Virus record (IMG/VR): IMGVR_UViG_3300020214_002250
Span: 1-23,150 of that record
Length of the DNA stretch: 23,150 nucleotides
Direction: 5' to 3' (one strand)
Source of the DNA: a virus
The notes under the pieces were generated by a model that was given only the letters and a program-made list of their open reading frames with translations, did no database searches and had not been told where the DNA came from. The position numbers and the translations under genes are program-made. The number at the start of each line of letters is the position of its first letter. Positions within the stretch are counted from its first letter, which is position 1. Below, piece by piece: positions 1 to 7,322 of this stretch.

Positions 1-1
1 C

Positions 2-625
2 GGTAAAGATCCACGCAGTGCGGCCGTCAGAGCAAAAATAAAAGCATCGTCCAGCATTCACCTGTCCAAACTCGCCGTACTGCGCCGTCTGGTCGCAAAA
101 GCAAAATTGGAAATCGCAGGCGAACTCATCGCCGCACAGACCGAAGCAGGAAACAAGGTTGTCGTAGCCGCCCACCACAGAGACATCGTTGATGCGCTTG
201 CGGCAAACCACGGAGGACTGAAAATCCAGGGCGGCATGAAGGTCGAGGAGGTCGAGGAGGCGAAGAAGATGTTCATGACCAAGGGCGTCATTGAAGCCCC
301 GGCGATTATCCTTTCGATCCAAGCCGCCAAAACCGGCCACACGCTCACCGCCGCACAGGATGTTTTGTTCGTTGAGTTACCGTGGACGCCGGCCGACGTA
401 GATCAGCTTTACTCGCGATGTCACCGCATCGGCCAGAAAGGTTCCGTGCTCGTCACGTACCTGATAGCCGAGGACACCGTCGATGAACGCATCAACGGTT
501 TGATCCAGTCCAAGCGCAAGGTCGTCGATAACGCAACCGAGGGTGCGCTGGAAGAGACCGAAGATTTCACCCAGGCGCAACTGATTCTCGAACTGTTGAT
601 GAAGGGGCTCGGTCCGGATGCCTGA
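2..625 (+). CDS. SNF2-family DNA helicase, C-terminal part (5' truncated)
   Basis: The reading frame is open from the first bases of the window, so the N-terminal ATPase half lies upstream and only about 207 codons remain. The visible part is the second RecA-like lobe of a superfamily 2 SNF2/HepA-type helicase. It shows a motif V region (QAAKTGHTLTAAQ), the acidic stretch FVELPWTPADVDQ, and the family hallmark QLYSRCHRIGQ, which is motif VI with the arginine-finger residues. Such proteins use ATP to move along or remodel DNA; in phages they are usually placed in replication or recombination, and that role is inferred here. The stop codon overlaps the next gene's start by 8 bases, which suggests one transcript. 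The start cannot be seen. Confidence 0.9.
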   Translation, partial: GKDPRSAAVRAKIKASSSIHLSKLAVLRRLVAKAKLEIAGELIAAQTEAGNKVVVAAHHRDIVDALAANHGGLKIQGGMKVEEVEEAKKMFMTKGVIEAPAIILSIQAAKTGHTLTAAQDVLFVELPWTPADVDQLYSRCHRIGQKGSVLVTYLIAEDTVDERINGLIQSKRKVVDNATEGALEETEDFTQAQLILELLMKGLGPDA

Positions 626-1109
626 CGTCAATCTCAAGTCGGCACCCCAGCGGGAAGTTCTCGATGTTGTGCGAGTCGGTTCGTATGGTGCGGTCGAGTA
701 CCACCACAAACTTTCGTGCGGTCACATTGAGCGTCGCAAACGAAAAGCGGCAGCAAAATATATTGCGTGCACGCTGTGTGCCATCTCCATTCGGGCAAAG
801 GAGGAGCTGGGTGAGCTTGCACCGGCCAAAACAACCGCAGTCCTGCCGGACGACATCGATGCGCTCGGCACCGAGATTGTCAGCATCGAGACAAGTGCGG
901 CACGAATGGTCGCCGAGCTTGCCGCCATATTCAAAATCCCCAACGACATGGTCGCAATCAACTATGTCGATGAAGGGGAGGTATTCACCGTCGGCGGAGC
1001 CACGATATGGCTCGACCTGGAAACTATGCAGCGGATCCTTCGGGAGAATCGACGTACTTTGGTATCCGAAGACGAACATCGAATTCGTCGTCCGCTCGGA
1101 CAGCAATAA
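618..1109 (+). CDS. Hypothetical protein with a possible zinc knuckle
   Basis: A 163-residue protein of no family I recognise. Its start ATG lies inside the end of the helicase gene, so the two are probably translationally coupled. Near residues 31-53 it carries C-G-H followed by C-T-L-C (SCGHIERR and ACTLCAI), which could bind one zinc ion. The rest is mixed alpha/beta with no signal peptide or membrane segment. The last 28 or so codons overlap the convergent minus-strand gene. The C-terminal tail there (RTLVSEDEHRIRRPLGQQ) looks less protein-like than the body, so a true end before the overlap, through a sequence error, is possible. Confidence 0.65.
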   Translation: MPDVNLKSAPQREVLDVVRVGSYGAVEYHHKLSCGHIERRKRKAAAKYIACTLCAISIRAKEELGELAPAKTTAVLPDDIDALGTEIVSIETSAARMVAELAAIFKIPNDMVAINYVDEGEVFTVGGATIWLDLETMQRILRENRRTLVSEDEHRIRRPLGQQ

Positions 1110-1278
1110 CTTCAAATCCAAAGGCATCCATGATGTCGGCCGCGAAGGCGTACATTTCGTTGTCCCACTGAGCCAGCTGTTGGGCGTCCGTCGACCCCTC
1201 ATCGAGGATGTCCATGAATTCTTCCTTCAAAGCCGAGAGAATTTTCAGCCTTGCTTCAGCCGGGTCAGGAGGTGCCAT
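1024..1278 (-). CDS. Hypothetical small acidic protein
   Basis: An 84-residue acidic protein of unknown function, transcribed toward the preceding plus-strand gene and overlapping its 3' end by 86 bases. The composition is natural for a folded helical protein (LKILSALKEEFMDILDEG, then YAFAADIMDAFGFEV). I chose the ATG at 1278. On the minus strand it follows TACAGT by exactly 6 bases and has no Shine-Dalgarno, the leaderless pattern seen elsewhere in this window. A GTG at 1305 in the same frame would add nine residues. Its upstream region overlaps the promoter proposed for ssb, so the two may be divergently controlled. The antisense overlap lowers certainty for both genes. Confidence 0.55.
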   Translation of the reverse strand: MAPPDPAEARLKILSALKEEFMDILDEGSTDAQQLAQWDNEMYAFAADIMDAFGFEVIAVRADDEFDVRLRIPKYVDSPEGSAA

Positions 1279-1295
1279 ACCCCGACTGTAGCCGC

Positions 1296-1324
1296 TTGAC
1301 GGCACCCCCCGCAGGTGCTAGTGT
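1296..1324 (+). promoter_or_regulatory. Candidate sigma70-type promoter for ssb
   Basis: TTGACG (1296-1301), a 17-base spacer, then TAGTGT (1319-1324). It sits 57 bases before the ssb start and matches the actinobacterial TANNNT -10 form. No other promoter is needed for ssb, because the upstream neighbour points the other way. Confidence 0.5.
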
Positions 1325-1334
1325 GGCATCAATC

Positions 1335-1350
1335 GTTGACAACCGTCAAC
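1335..1350. promoter_or_regulatory. Inverted repeat in the ssb leader
   Basis: GTTGAC-AACC-GTCAAC is a perfect 6-base inverted repeat with a 4-base centre, lying just downstream of the candidate ssb promoter. It could be an operator or an mRNA hairpin controlling ssb; the sequence does not decide which. Confidence 0.4.
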
Positions 1351-1380
1351 GGGTCACATCAATTCAAGAAAGAGCAAGCC

Positions 1381-1911
1381 ATGTTCACAAACCAATCCAC
1401 CATTGTCGGGAATCTCGTTGCAGATCCCGAAATCAAGTACTTCGATTCGGGGTCCGTCAAGGTCAGTTTCACTGTCGCAGTGAACCGATACTGGAAAGAC
1501 AACAACGGAGAAACCAAGGAGCAGACCAGTTACGTCGACATCAACGCGTGGAAGTTCCTCGCCGAAGATGCCGCCCGTGCGCTCGTCAAGGGTTCCCGCG
1601 TGTCCGTCACCGGCCGTCTCGAACAGCAGACCTGGGAAGACAAAAACGATGGCACCAAGCGGTCCAAGATTCTCATCATCGCCGACGAGATTGCCCTTGC
1701 CATTTCCGGGGTCGAGTCCTACGAGCGTCGCAAGCGCGAGGAGAAGCCCGAGGGGCAGCAGCAGGGCCAATCACGCTCCCAGAGCGCTCGTAGCGCGTCT
1801 GGAGCGTCCTCACGAGCATCTACGGCGCGTGTTCCTGTCGCCGCCGGCGCCGGTCGCAAGCCATTGGTTTCCCGCGACGATGTGCAGGAATCCGAAGAAG
1901 AGCCATTCTGA
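1381..1911 (+). CDS. ssb: Single-stranded DNA-binding protein
   Basis: This 176-residue protein binds and protects single-stranded DNA during replication and recombination. It begins with a typical OB-fold SSB N-terminus (TIVGNLVADPEIKYFDSG, then VSFTVAVNRYWKD). It continues with SYVDINAWKFLAEDAARALV and GRLEQQTWEDK, has a glutamine/serine/arginine-rich linker from about residue 120, and ends in the acidic tip EEEPF. In cellular SSBs such a tip recruits replication and repair partners. The ATG at 1381 is chosen because the OB fold starts directly after it and GAAAGAG lies about 10 bases upstream; the frame is open upstream but has no SSB-like sequence. It probably works with the helicase upstream and the primase-helicase at 11949. 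Confidence 0.95.
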   Translation: MFTNQSTIVGNLVADPEIKYFDSGSVKVSFTVAVNRYWKDNNGETKEQTSYVDINAWKFLAEDAARALVKGSRVSVTGRLEQQTWEDKNDGTKRSKILIIADEIALAISGVESYERRKREEKPEGQQQGQSRSQSARSASGASSRASTARVPVAAGAGRKPLVSRDDVQESEEEPF

Positions 1912-1994
1912 AATAGGTTTCTGCCTGCGGTGAAGCGGCTCCAGTGAGGGCGTACCGCGGCTAAAACCCAATATCCATAAGGGTTGTAGCTTAT

Positions 1995-2024
1995 TTGTAA
2001 TATCAGTCCCAAACCTGGTAGACT
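1995..2024 (+). promoter_or_regulatory. Candidate promoter in the 196-base gap after ssb
   Basis: TTGTAA (1995-2000), an 18-base spacer, then TAGACT (2019-2024). The gap 1912-2107 holds no gene. It also contains a weak AACCC/GGGTT stem (1965-1985) that could end the ssb transcript. A transcript from this promoter would have a leader of about 75 bases before the strong ribosome binding site at 2098-2104. Confidence 0.4.
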
Positions 2025-2107
2025 TGTCTAGTAATCGAATAGGGCTCCACTCCTGAATACGGTGCCCGCCTAAGTTCCCTAACACCAGAACCCATCCAGG
2101 AGGAATC

Positions 2108-2200
2108 GTGAAGCTCTTAGAGATTGGTAATTGTTTATCCCAACGAGGCTGCGATGCCAGTTGGTTTTCCTATCGGCCGACGCGGGATGGCGTACGTTGA
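2108..2200 (+). CDS. Short leader ORF, or frameshifted N-terminus of the lysozyme-like gene
   Basis: The best Shine-Dalgarno in this area, AGGAGG at 2098-2104, serves a GTG at 2108. That start opens only a 30-codon frame ending at 2200. The frame overlaps the larger lysozyme-like frame (-1 relative to it), which itself has no good start. Either this is a leader peptide coupled to the larger gene, or the two are one gene separated by a single-base sequencing error or a programmed shift around 2180-2195. In the joined reading, the short frame's tail (YRPTRDG) runs smoothly into WRTLIAVARYL of the larger frame. Confidence 0.4.
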   Translation: MKLLEIGNCLSQRGCDASWFSYRPTRDGVR

Positions 2201-2817
2201 TCGCCGTTGCCCGGTACTTGGGCGGTTGGTTCGCCTCAGTGACCGTGGTTGTTGGGGGGATGTTCGTACCCAACACGACGATGGAGAGTACGCCCACAGC
2301 TACAACCGTAGCTAAGCCGGTATCGGTCCAGTCGATCGTCTACCTAAAAGAAACCGTTGAACACCCCAAAAAGGTCAAACCCGAAGGAATCGTCCATTAC
2401 GGGATTACCTTTACCCACGGCGACATTTCCTGGCTACCGAAGCTCGCCGCTAGCGCTGGCTGGTCACCGGAGACGTGGGAGAAGCTCGGGCAGATAATCC
2501 TGAGAGAATCCGGCGGTTGCCCGAACCGTCGAGGCGGCGACAAGGTCGACAAGAACTGCATCATCACGGGCGTCTCCGAGTGGAACCACCGATCGGATAC
2601 CGGTCTCATGCAAATCAACGGCGTCAACTACAACACGAAACGAAACCGATGGGCGGCCATTTGCCGTCAAATGCAAATTTGTGAACAAGAACCGTTGCTC
2701 GACCCGCTCACAAACCTCAAAGCGGCTAAAATACTTTACGACCTAGCCGGCTGGGACCCATGGGACCCGTGTACTTGGGATGCATCCAGATGTCCAAAGA
2801 AGAAAACCTCACCGTAG
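2131..2817 (+). CDS. Membrane-anchored lysozyme / lytic transglycosylase-like protein
   Basis: The C-terminal half (about residues 98-215) has the layout of a goose-type or SLT lysozyme-like domain: a candidate catalytic glutamate at 126 in LRESGGC, the DTGLMQIN motif (156-163), and NLKAAKILYDLAGWDPW (195-211). Such enzymes cut peptidoglycan glycan strands. A hydrophobic segment (about 23-46, LIAVARYLGGWFASVTVVVGG) precedes a Thr/Pro-rich linker, so the domain is probably exported or membrane-tethered. Cysteines at 130, 143, 178, 184, 214 and 221 could form disulfides outside the cell. The given start is a TTG right after an in-frame stop and lacks a ribosome binding site; an ATG at 2260 would remove the membrane segment. 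Its place among early genes is unusual for an endolysin, so a role in cell-wall remodelling or superinfection control is possible. Confidence 0.75.
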   Translation: MFIPTRLRCQLVFLSADAGWRTLIAVARYLGGWFASVTVVVGGMFVPNTTMESTPTATTVAKPVSVQSIVYLKETVEHPKKVKPEGIVHYGITFTHGDISWLPKLAASAGWSPETWEKLGQIILRESGGCPNRRGGDKVDKNCIITGVSEWNHRSDTGLMQINGVNYNTKRNRWAAICRQMQICEQEPLLDPLTNLKAAKILYDLAGWDPWDPCTWDASRCPKKKTSP

Positions 2818-2975
2818 ACGAACCCATCATTCATAAATCGGTAGGCGTTTCGGGTGCAAACTATTTCATGACTGCATGCGGTCTCTATGACGGCACCTAC
2901 TACACACATCGTTACGATTCGCAGGTAACCTGTCCGCGTTGTAAGTCCATCGTGGTCAAAGGGGTAAAAGAGTGA
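2790..2975 (+). CDS. Small zinc-ribbon-like protein
   Basis: A 61-residue protein starting at an ATG inside the end of the lysozyme-like gene (28-base overlap), with no strong ribosome binding site. The motif TACGLYDGTYYTHRYDSQ followed by VTCPRCKS supplies one cysteine, a histidine and a CxxC pair, the layout of small phage zinc-ribbon proteins. Function is unknown. Its stop overlaps the next start by 4 bases (GTGA), so it is part of a translationally coupled string. Confidence 0.7.
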   Translation: MSKEENLTVDEPIIHKSVGVSGANYFMTACGLYDGTYYTHRYDSQVTCPRCKSIVVKGVKE

Positions 2976-3442
2976 GCTCGAAGTATTACCTGAAAATTTT
3001 CGGTAAAAAAACAGAACTTGCGACACTGCCCCCCTACACCGGCCATCTGATGATCACCGGTGACACAAAAAAATTCATCGAGTCCAAGCGCCAACTCCGC
3101 AAATGGATGGTGGACCTGTCGCAAACCTTCGGCTTCATCTCACCGCGTGCAACGGCGCGCAAAATCAGCCTGGATGGCTTCGAGGGGCTGGTCGGGACGA
3201 TGTCGGCCGCCAACGCCTATGCCTCCGTGCGCACCGTCAGGGGCGCCACCGGTAGCCGGGTAGACGTCGACATATTCTTCCTTTCGATGATAAATATCGA
3301 CGACGCACTACTTTCCGTGGTCGAGGACATGCAGTTGACGACACTCGACTGGTATTTCATCGACCGCAATGACGGATTGCATATAATTGAAGATGACGAA
3401 CGTTTCGATTCGGTGTCGCTGAAGGATCCGGAAGAAAGTTGA
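2972..3442 (+). CDS. Hypothetical protein
   Basis: A 156-residue protein with no family I recognise. The GTG start overlaps the previous stop and follows AAAGGGG by about 9 bases. It has a basic N-terminal third (KKFIESKRQLRKWMVDL), a mixed central part and a strongly acidic C-terminus (IIEDDERFDS). There is no signal peptide, membrane segment or cysteine pair. Its place between small zinc proteins upstream of ribonucleotide reductase says only that it is probably an early, non-structural protein. Confidence 0.7.
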   Translation: MSSKYYLKIFGKKTELATLPPYTGHLMITGDTKKFIESKRQLRKWMVDLSQTFGFISPRATARKISLDGFEGLVGTMSAANAYASVRTVRGATGSRVDVDIFFLSMINIDDALLSVVEDMQLTTLDWYFIDRNDGLHIIEDDERFDSVSLKDPEES

Positions 3443-3443
3443 C

Positions 3444-3465
3444 ATGTGGTATCAATGTGGTATCA
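3444..3465 (+). repeat. Perfect 11-base tandem duplication at a gene start
   Basis: ATGTGGTATCA occurs twice without a gap (3444-3454 and 3455-3465), exactly at the start of the next gene. Because 11 is not a multiple of three, the two ATG codons lie in different frames; only the second, or the GTG at 3446, reads the gene. Confidence 0.9.
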
Positions 3466-3784
3466 AACAGACCATCCGTTTCACAACAAAAATAAACTCT
3501 TCGGAGAGTTTGACATACTGAGAGCGGAAAGAACACCGTGCCCAGTCTGTGGCCACCCGACCGGCGATTGCACAGACGACAAATCCCTGAAACCCGATCA
3601 CATTCTCGGTGAAGACTTGCAGAACGAGACGTTGAAGTACGACAAAGTGATTCTTGTCGAGGAAGATGTTTACGAAACTCACCAGATCACGCCGTTTACG
3701 ACCAAGCGCGTGCTTATCCACAGAAAAGGTTCGTACGTCACCGTCGAGCGCGCCAGAGAATTGGGTATCTTGAAAAATAATTGA
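3446..3784 (+). CDS. Small protein with CPVCGHPTGDC zinc motif
   Basis: A 112-residue protein with a cysteine cluster at residues 32-42 (CPVCGHPTGDC), a likely metal-binding knuckle of a kind frequent in small actinophage proteins. The remainder contains beta-type segments (KVILVEEDVYE and KRVLIHRKGSYVTV) ending in RARELGILKNN, where the C-terminal part resembles a small modified-protein or tail-binding fold but matches nothing I can name. The GTG at 3446 lies about 7 bases after GAAGAAAG; an ATG at 3455 gives a protein three residues shorter. It is immediately upstream of the ribonucleotide reductase gene, but a functional link is only suggested by position. Confidence 0.7.
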   Translation: MVSMWYQTDHPFHNKNKLFGEFDILRAERTPCPVCGHPTGDCTDDKSLKPDHILGEDLQNETLKYDKVILVEEDVYETHQITPFTTKRVLIHRKGSYVTVERARELGILKNN

Positions 3785-3814
3785 CAGGACGGGGTGGTTT
3801 CTGTCTTTTAGAAT
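3781..3814 (+). promoter_or_regulatory. Possible promoter for ribonucleotide reductase
   Basis: TAGAAT at 3809-3814 is a good -10 box, but the nearest -35-like TTGACA (3781-3786) is 22 bases away, too far for a standard promoter. It would give a leader of about 26 bases containing the AGAGGA ribosome binding site. Read-through from upstream is the alternative. Confidence 0.3.
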
Positions 3815-3846
3815 GTACTCTTCATTCTTCAACAAGAGGACGTTTT

Positions 3847-5769
3847 ATGACGACACTGAGCGAAGCCTTCCTTCAGACCTACGCAACCAAGCAAGCCCCA
3901 TGGGGATTCGGCGGACTTGGCGAAGTCGTTTACCTACGCACGTACAGTCGCAAGACCGACACCGGCCAGGAAGGTTGGGTCGACACCATCCGTCGCGTCA
4001 TCGAGGGCGCAGTCGAAATCGGGGTTGAGCTCACCGAGAAAGAAGCACAACAGCTTTTCGACCACATGTTCAACCTCCGCTGCACCGTTTCCGGTCGCGC
4101 ACTCTGGCAGTTAGGCACACCGCTCGTAAAGAAATTCAACGCCGCATCGATGAACAACTGCTATTTCACCAACATCGAGAAGATAAAAGACTTCGAACTC
4201 ATATTCGATTACCTGATGCTCGGTGGCGGAGTCGGATTTTCCGTAGAGCGCTCCAAGATCCACGAACTCCCCAAAATCAAATCCGGCGTCACCATCACCC
4301 ATGAGCGAACCAACGACGCCGACATCATCGTTCCCGACAGCCGACAGGGATGGAAGCGACTACTTCACGCGGTTCTCAAATCATTCTTCGACACCGGCAA
4401 CTCGTTCACGTACTCAACGCTCCTCGTCCGCGAATACGGTGCCGCACTCAAAACATTCGGCGGTACAGCGTCCGGCCCTGGAGCCCTCATCGACGGCATC
4501 GACGACATCTGCAAAGTGATGCAGGCGCGCGAAGGCAAAAAGCTGCGCTCCGTCGACGTGCTCGACATTTGCAACATAATCGGCCGCATCGTCGTCTCCG
4601 GTTCGTCACGCCGTTCAGCGCAAATCGCAATCGGCGACCCAGACGACGTGCTGTTCCTCAGGGCAAAGAACTGGTCCACCGGAGCGGTCCCAGCATGGCG
4701 CGCCAACAGCAACAACTCGATTTACGCCGACTCCTACGACGAAATCATGACCGAACTCTGGAAGGGCTACGACGGTTCCGGTGAACCGTACGGTCTCGTG
4801 AACCGCAAGCTCGCGCGCACGCACGGGCGCCTGGGCGAGAAGATGGCAGATCCAACGATTGAGGGATTCAACCCGTGCGCCGAAATCGGTTTAGCCGACG
4901 GCGAATCATGCAATCTCGCCACGATCTTCCTGCCGAACGTCGAATCACTCGAGCAGTTCAAAGAGATATCCGAGCTGCTGTACAAGGTCCAAAAGAAAAT
5001 CACCCAGATGAGCTACCCGTACGACAAAACAACCGACATAGTCCGAAAGAACACACGCATCGGCCAGAGCGTCACCGGCATCCTGCAGGTCAATGAAGAC
5101 AAAATATCGTGGCTGTCAAAGGTGTACGAGCATCTCCGTGCGTTCGACAAGAAGTACTCGAAGGACAACGGTCTACCCATATCCGTACGCCTGACCACGG
5201 TGCAACCATCCGGAACCCTGTCTTTGCTCCCCGGTGTGACCCCGGGTATCCATCCGGCATTCGCGCAGCATTACATTCGCCGGGTGCGTTTCGGGTCCGC
5301 CGACCCGCTACTTGACGCACTCCGCAAGCGTGGATACAAAGTTGTCTGGGATATCGGCATCGACGGCCGGGAAGATCACACCCGTGCGGTTGTCGAGTTC
5401 CCGTGTAAATCGCCAGACGGTGCGGTTCTCGCGGCGAACATGACCGCAATCGAACAGCTCGAATGGGTAAAGAAAATGCAGACCGAATGGGCTGATAACG
5501 CAGTGTCCGTCACCGTGTACTACCGCAAAGATGAGCTGCCAACGATCAAGGAATGGCTGGCGGCCAATTACGACAACTCGGTCAAATCCGTTTCCTTCCT
5601 GCTCCACAGCGACCACAATTTCCCGTTGCCGCCGTACGAGGAGATTACGAGCGAGATGTACGAAAAGCTGCTCAGCAAAGTCGATTTCTCTGTTCCGCTA
5701 CGGCAATCATCATTCGGTGGCGATATCCCACTCGACGAGTGCTCGACCGGAGCGTGCCCAATCAAATGA
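3847..5769 (+). CDS. nrdJ: Class II (adenosylcobalamin-dependent) ribonucleotide reductase
   Basis: A complete 640-residue monomeric reductase that would turn ribonucleotides (probably triphosphates) into deoxynucleotides for phage replication, using the host's B12 coenzyme. Key residues are all visible. The pair C105 (MNNCYF) and C355 (ESCNL) would be the reducing thiols. C344 in FNPCAEIG, with N342 and E346, is the radical site. The C-terminal CSTGAC gives C632 and C637, the swinging-arm redox pair. The spacing C344 to C355 equals that between C408 and C419 of Lactobacillus leichmannii RTPR. PSGTLSLLPGVTPGIHP is the phosphate-binding loop. It is about 100 residues shorter than RTPR, as in phage versions. 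The ATG at 3847 has AGAGGA 7 bases upstream; the longer open frame from 3781 has no ribosome binding site. No intein is present. Confidence 0.95.
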   Translation: MTTLSEAFLQTYATKQAPWGFGGLGEVVYLRTYSRKTDTGQEGWVDTIRRVIEGAVEIGVELTEKEAQQLFDHMFNLRCTVSGRALWQLGTPLVKKFNAASMNNCYFTNIEKIKDFELIFDYLMLGGGVGFSVERSKIHELPKIKSGVTITHERTNDADIIVPDSRQGWKRLLHAVLKSFFDTGNSFTYSTLLVREYGAALKTFGGTASGPGALIDGIDDICKVMQAREGKKLRSVDVLDICNIIGRIVVSGSSRRSAQIAIGDPDDVLFLRAKNWSTGAVPAWRANSNNSIYADSYDEIMTELWKGYDGSGEPYGLVNRKLARTHGRLGEKMADPTIEGFNPCAEIGLADGESCNLATIFLPNVESLEQFKEISELLYKVQKKITQMSYPYDKTTDIVRKNTRIGQSVTGILQVNEDKISWLSKVYEHLRAFDKKYSKDNGLPISVRLTTVQPSGTLSLLPGVTPGIHPAFAQHYIRRVRFGSADPLLDALRKRGYKVVWDIGIDGREDHTRAVVEFPCKSPDGAVLAANMTAIEQLEWVKKMQTEWADNAVSVTVYYRKDELPTIKEWLAANYDNSVKSVSFLLHSDHNFPLPPYEEITSEMYEKLLSKVDFSVPLRQSSFGGDIPLDECSTGACPIK

Positions 5770-6029
5770 CCACCATGGAGATAGTTGGAATCGCCGCAAT
5801 CAACGCGTTCGTGACGCTCATCGTTGCTGGCACGGTGCACGTAGCCGCCATCAGAATCATGTCGAAGTTCAAGGAGTCCGACGCCGAGATGCGCCGGTTG
5901 CGCACAATGTACGGCCACAGCGAACACCAGCTCAATCAGGTCGTCAAGAAACTCGCCGCCATGGAGACGGCTTTTACCCGTCGCGAGAAGCCCGATAGTC
6001 TCGGTGGGTATGACCGCCACCGTGGCTAA
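5766..6029 (+). CDS. Small membrane protein with coiled coil
   Basis: An 87-residue protein whose ATG overlaps the reductase stop (ATGA). One transmembrane helix occupies about residues 5-28 (IVGIAAINAFVTLIVAGTVH). A charged helical part follows, likely a short coiled coil (about 32-72), ending in a polar tail. The predicted topology is a single-pass membrane anchor with a cytoplasmic helix; the function is unknown. Such tiny membrane proteins are typical of early phage operons and often target host processes, but nothing in this one shows the target. Confidence 0.75.
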   Translation: MTTMEIVGIAAINAFVTLIVAGTVHVAAIRIMSKFKESDAEMRRLRTMYGHSEHQLNQVVKKLAAMETAFTRREKPDSLGGYDRHRG

Positions 6030-6264
6030 GAAGTCAAGCGCCAAAAAATCCGAGACCAAGCACGCGACGGTCACCTTCATCGGCGGCGAGTATGACGGTC
6101 GCTCCATGGGTTTCGTCTACCCGACACCCGAATGGTTGGTTCTGAGCATGGGCACCGAGTTATACAGGCGCGTGGACCCACCCGGTGTAATCGACGCGAA
6201 GTACCGGCTCACCGATGACTGGGACGAATACCGAACCAGGGTCGGCGATAAGATCCGTATATGA
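6010..6264 (+). CDS. Hypothetical protein
   Basis: An 84-residue protein that starts inside the preceding gene (20-base overlap). It has a lysine/serine-rich N-terminus (VAKKSSAKKSETKHA) and a compact beta-rich core with VTFIGGEYDGRSMGF, YPTPEWLVL and ELYRRVDPPG. That core pattern recurs in small actinophage proteins of unknown role as far as I recall, but I cannot name a family. A GTG at 6004 in frame would add two residues; the ATG is preferred. Its stop overlaps the next start (ATGA). Confidence 0.65.
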   Translation: MTATVAKKSSAKKSETKHATVTFIGGEYDGRSMGFVYPTPEWLVLSMGTELYRRVDPPGVIDAKYRLTDDWDEYRTRVGDKIRI

Positions 6265-6359
6265 GAATTTTCCTCAAGACAGTCATCGTGGCCGTCGCGG
6301 TCGGCGCAGCAATAGTCGTGCTTCTCGCATCACCGGCCGTGATCGGGAACAATCTGTGA
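6261..6359 (+). CDS. Tiny single-pass membrane peptide (32 residues)
   Basis: This 32-codon frame begins with an ATG that overlaps the previous stop. The peptide has a positive N-terminus (MRIFLK) and a continuous hydrophobic stretch (TVIVAVAVGAAIVVLLASPA), so it is a signal-anchor or single membrane helix. Stop-start coupling on both sides and the non-random hydrophobicity support it as a real gene despite its size. Function is unknown. Confidence 0.6.
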   Translation: MRIFLKTVIVAVAVGAAIVVLLASPAVIGNNL

Positions 6360-6384
6360 ACGACAGAGAACAAGGAGTGATCTA

Positions 6385-6816
6385 ATGGCCAAGAAGAAAA
6401 AAATCAGCAACCTGAAAGTTGAAGTCGGGGAACAGCTACCGTCTGAATTCTTCGATGCTGTTCAATACAAAAACCGTAGTTCGTGGGGGCGACCATCTGG
6501 TGACAGCACACCTGTGCGACTCAAACAGGGCGTCTACATCATCGAGGCCTACAACGGCAAGGAAGCGGAAACTCTTGCATTCATTTCAACCCGTGGTTTC
6601 GATCGGGAACATTCGATGTGTCTGTTCCACTCCATGTCACTAATGGACCTTATGCAATACTCCTCGCGACACAACAAAAAAGAAACCTTGCTTGAATGGT
6701 GGGACAGAGAAGATGAAGAACGCGAACGCAGAGAGCAGAGACAGGCTGAAATAGACGCTAAGCGGAAACAAAATAGCCAGAACCTTCTCAAAGGGTTGAC
6801 AGACAACAATCCGTGA
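6385..6816 (+). CDS. Hypothetical basic/charged protein
   Basis: A 143-residue protein preceded by a good ribosome binding site (AAGGAG, 8 bases before the ATG). It opens with MAKKKKI, has a mixed core (VRLKQGVYIIEAYNGKEAE) and ends in a long charged helix (about residues 105-135, EEWWDRE-type then EERERREQRQAEIDAKRK), probably a coiled coil. No known domain is recognised. The next gene, a DNA methyltransferase, starts inside its stop codon, so the two are likely made together. Confidence 0.7.
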   Translation: MAKKKKISNLKVEVGEQLPSEFFDAVQYKNRSSWGRPSGDSTPVRLKQGVYIIEAYNGKEAETLAFISTRGFDREHSMCLFHSMSLMDLMQYSSRHNKKETLLEWWDREDEERERREQRQAEIDAKRKQNSQNLLKGLTDNNP

Positions 6817-7322
6817 ACAACCAGAACCGCATCGCGATACCCGGATTCACACACGAGCCTTCAGCTAGCCAAAACTACGATTGGTACACACCACCAGAAA
6901 TTTTCGAGAAACTCGGTGTCGTATTCGATCTTGACCCTTGCTCACCGGGGATGGACAAATGCTTCGTCCCCACCAGACACGCCTACGTCCTGCCGCAAAA
7001 CGGCTTGACTGAACCGTGGTTCGGACTCGTGTTCTGTAATCCACCGTATGGCCGAGAGACGGGCATGTGGATGCAGAAATGCAAAGAACACGGCAACGCG
7101 ATATCGCTCGTGTTTGCCAGAACCGGCACCAAGTGGTTCCAGGCGACGGCCGGATCGACCAGCGCAATCTGCTTCATCAGGTCGCGCGTCAGGTTCATTC
7201 ACGGTGGCACGATGAAGCCGGCTAGCAGCGCCGGAGCCGACAGCATGCTGATGGCATGGGGTCAGGAAGCCAAGAACGCGCTCATCAATTCCGACCTGGG
7301 TATGATTGCAGAAATCAGATGA
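6813..7322 (+). CDS. Phage-type DNA N6-adenine methyltransferase (Dam family)
   Basis: A 169-residue protein of the compact phage Dam group. Conserved landmarks are DWYTPPEIF near residue 23, the FDLDPCSP acidic motif (38-45) and the catalytic NPPYG (76-80), the DPPY-type motif that holds the target adenine. The C-terminal half continues with ISLVFARTGTKWFQ and CFIRSRVRFIHGG. These enzymes transfer a methyl group from S-adenosylmethionine to adenine in DNA; phages use this to escape restriction or to control their own DNA. No target-recognition domain is separate, as is normal for this short family. The GTG start overlaps the previous stop. The recognition site cannot be predicted. Confidence 0.9.
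   Translation: MNNQNRIAIPGFTHEPSASQNYDWYTPPEIFEKLGVVFDLDPCSPGMDKCFVPTRHAYVLPQNGLTEPWFGLVFCNPPYGRETGMWMQKCKEHGNAISLVFARTGTKWFQATAGSTSAICFIRSRVRFIHGGTMKPASSAGADSMLMAWGQEAKNALINSDLGMIAEIR

Noticed and set aside
6356-6385. Nine-codon frame GTGAACGAC... between two genes
   Set aside because: It is too short to judge and is probably just the spacer with the next ribosome binding site.
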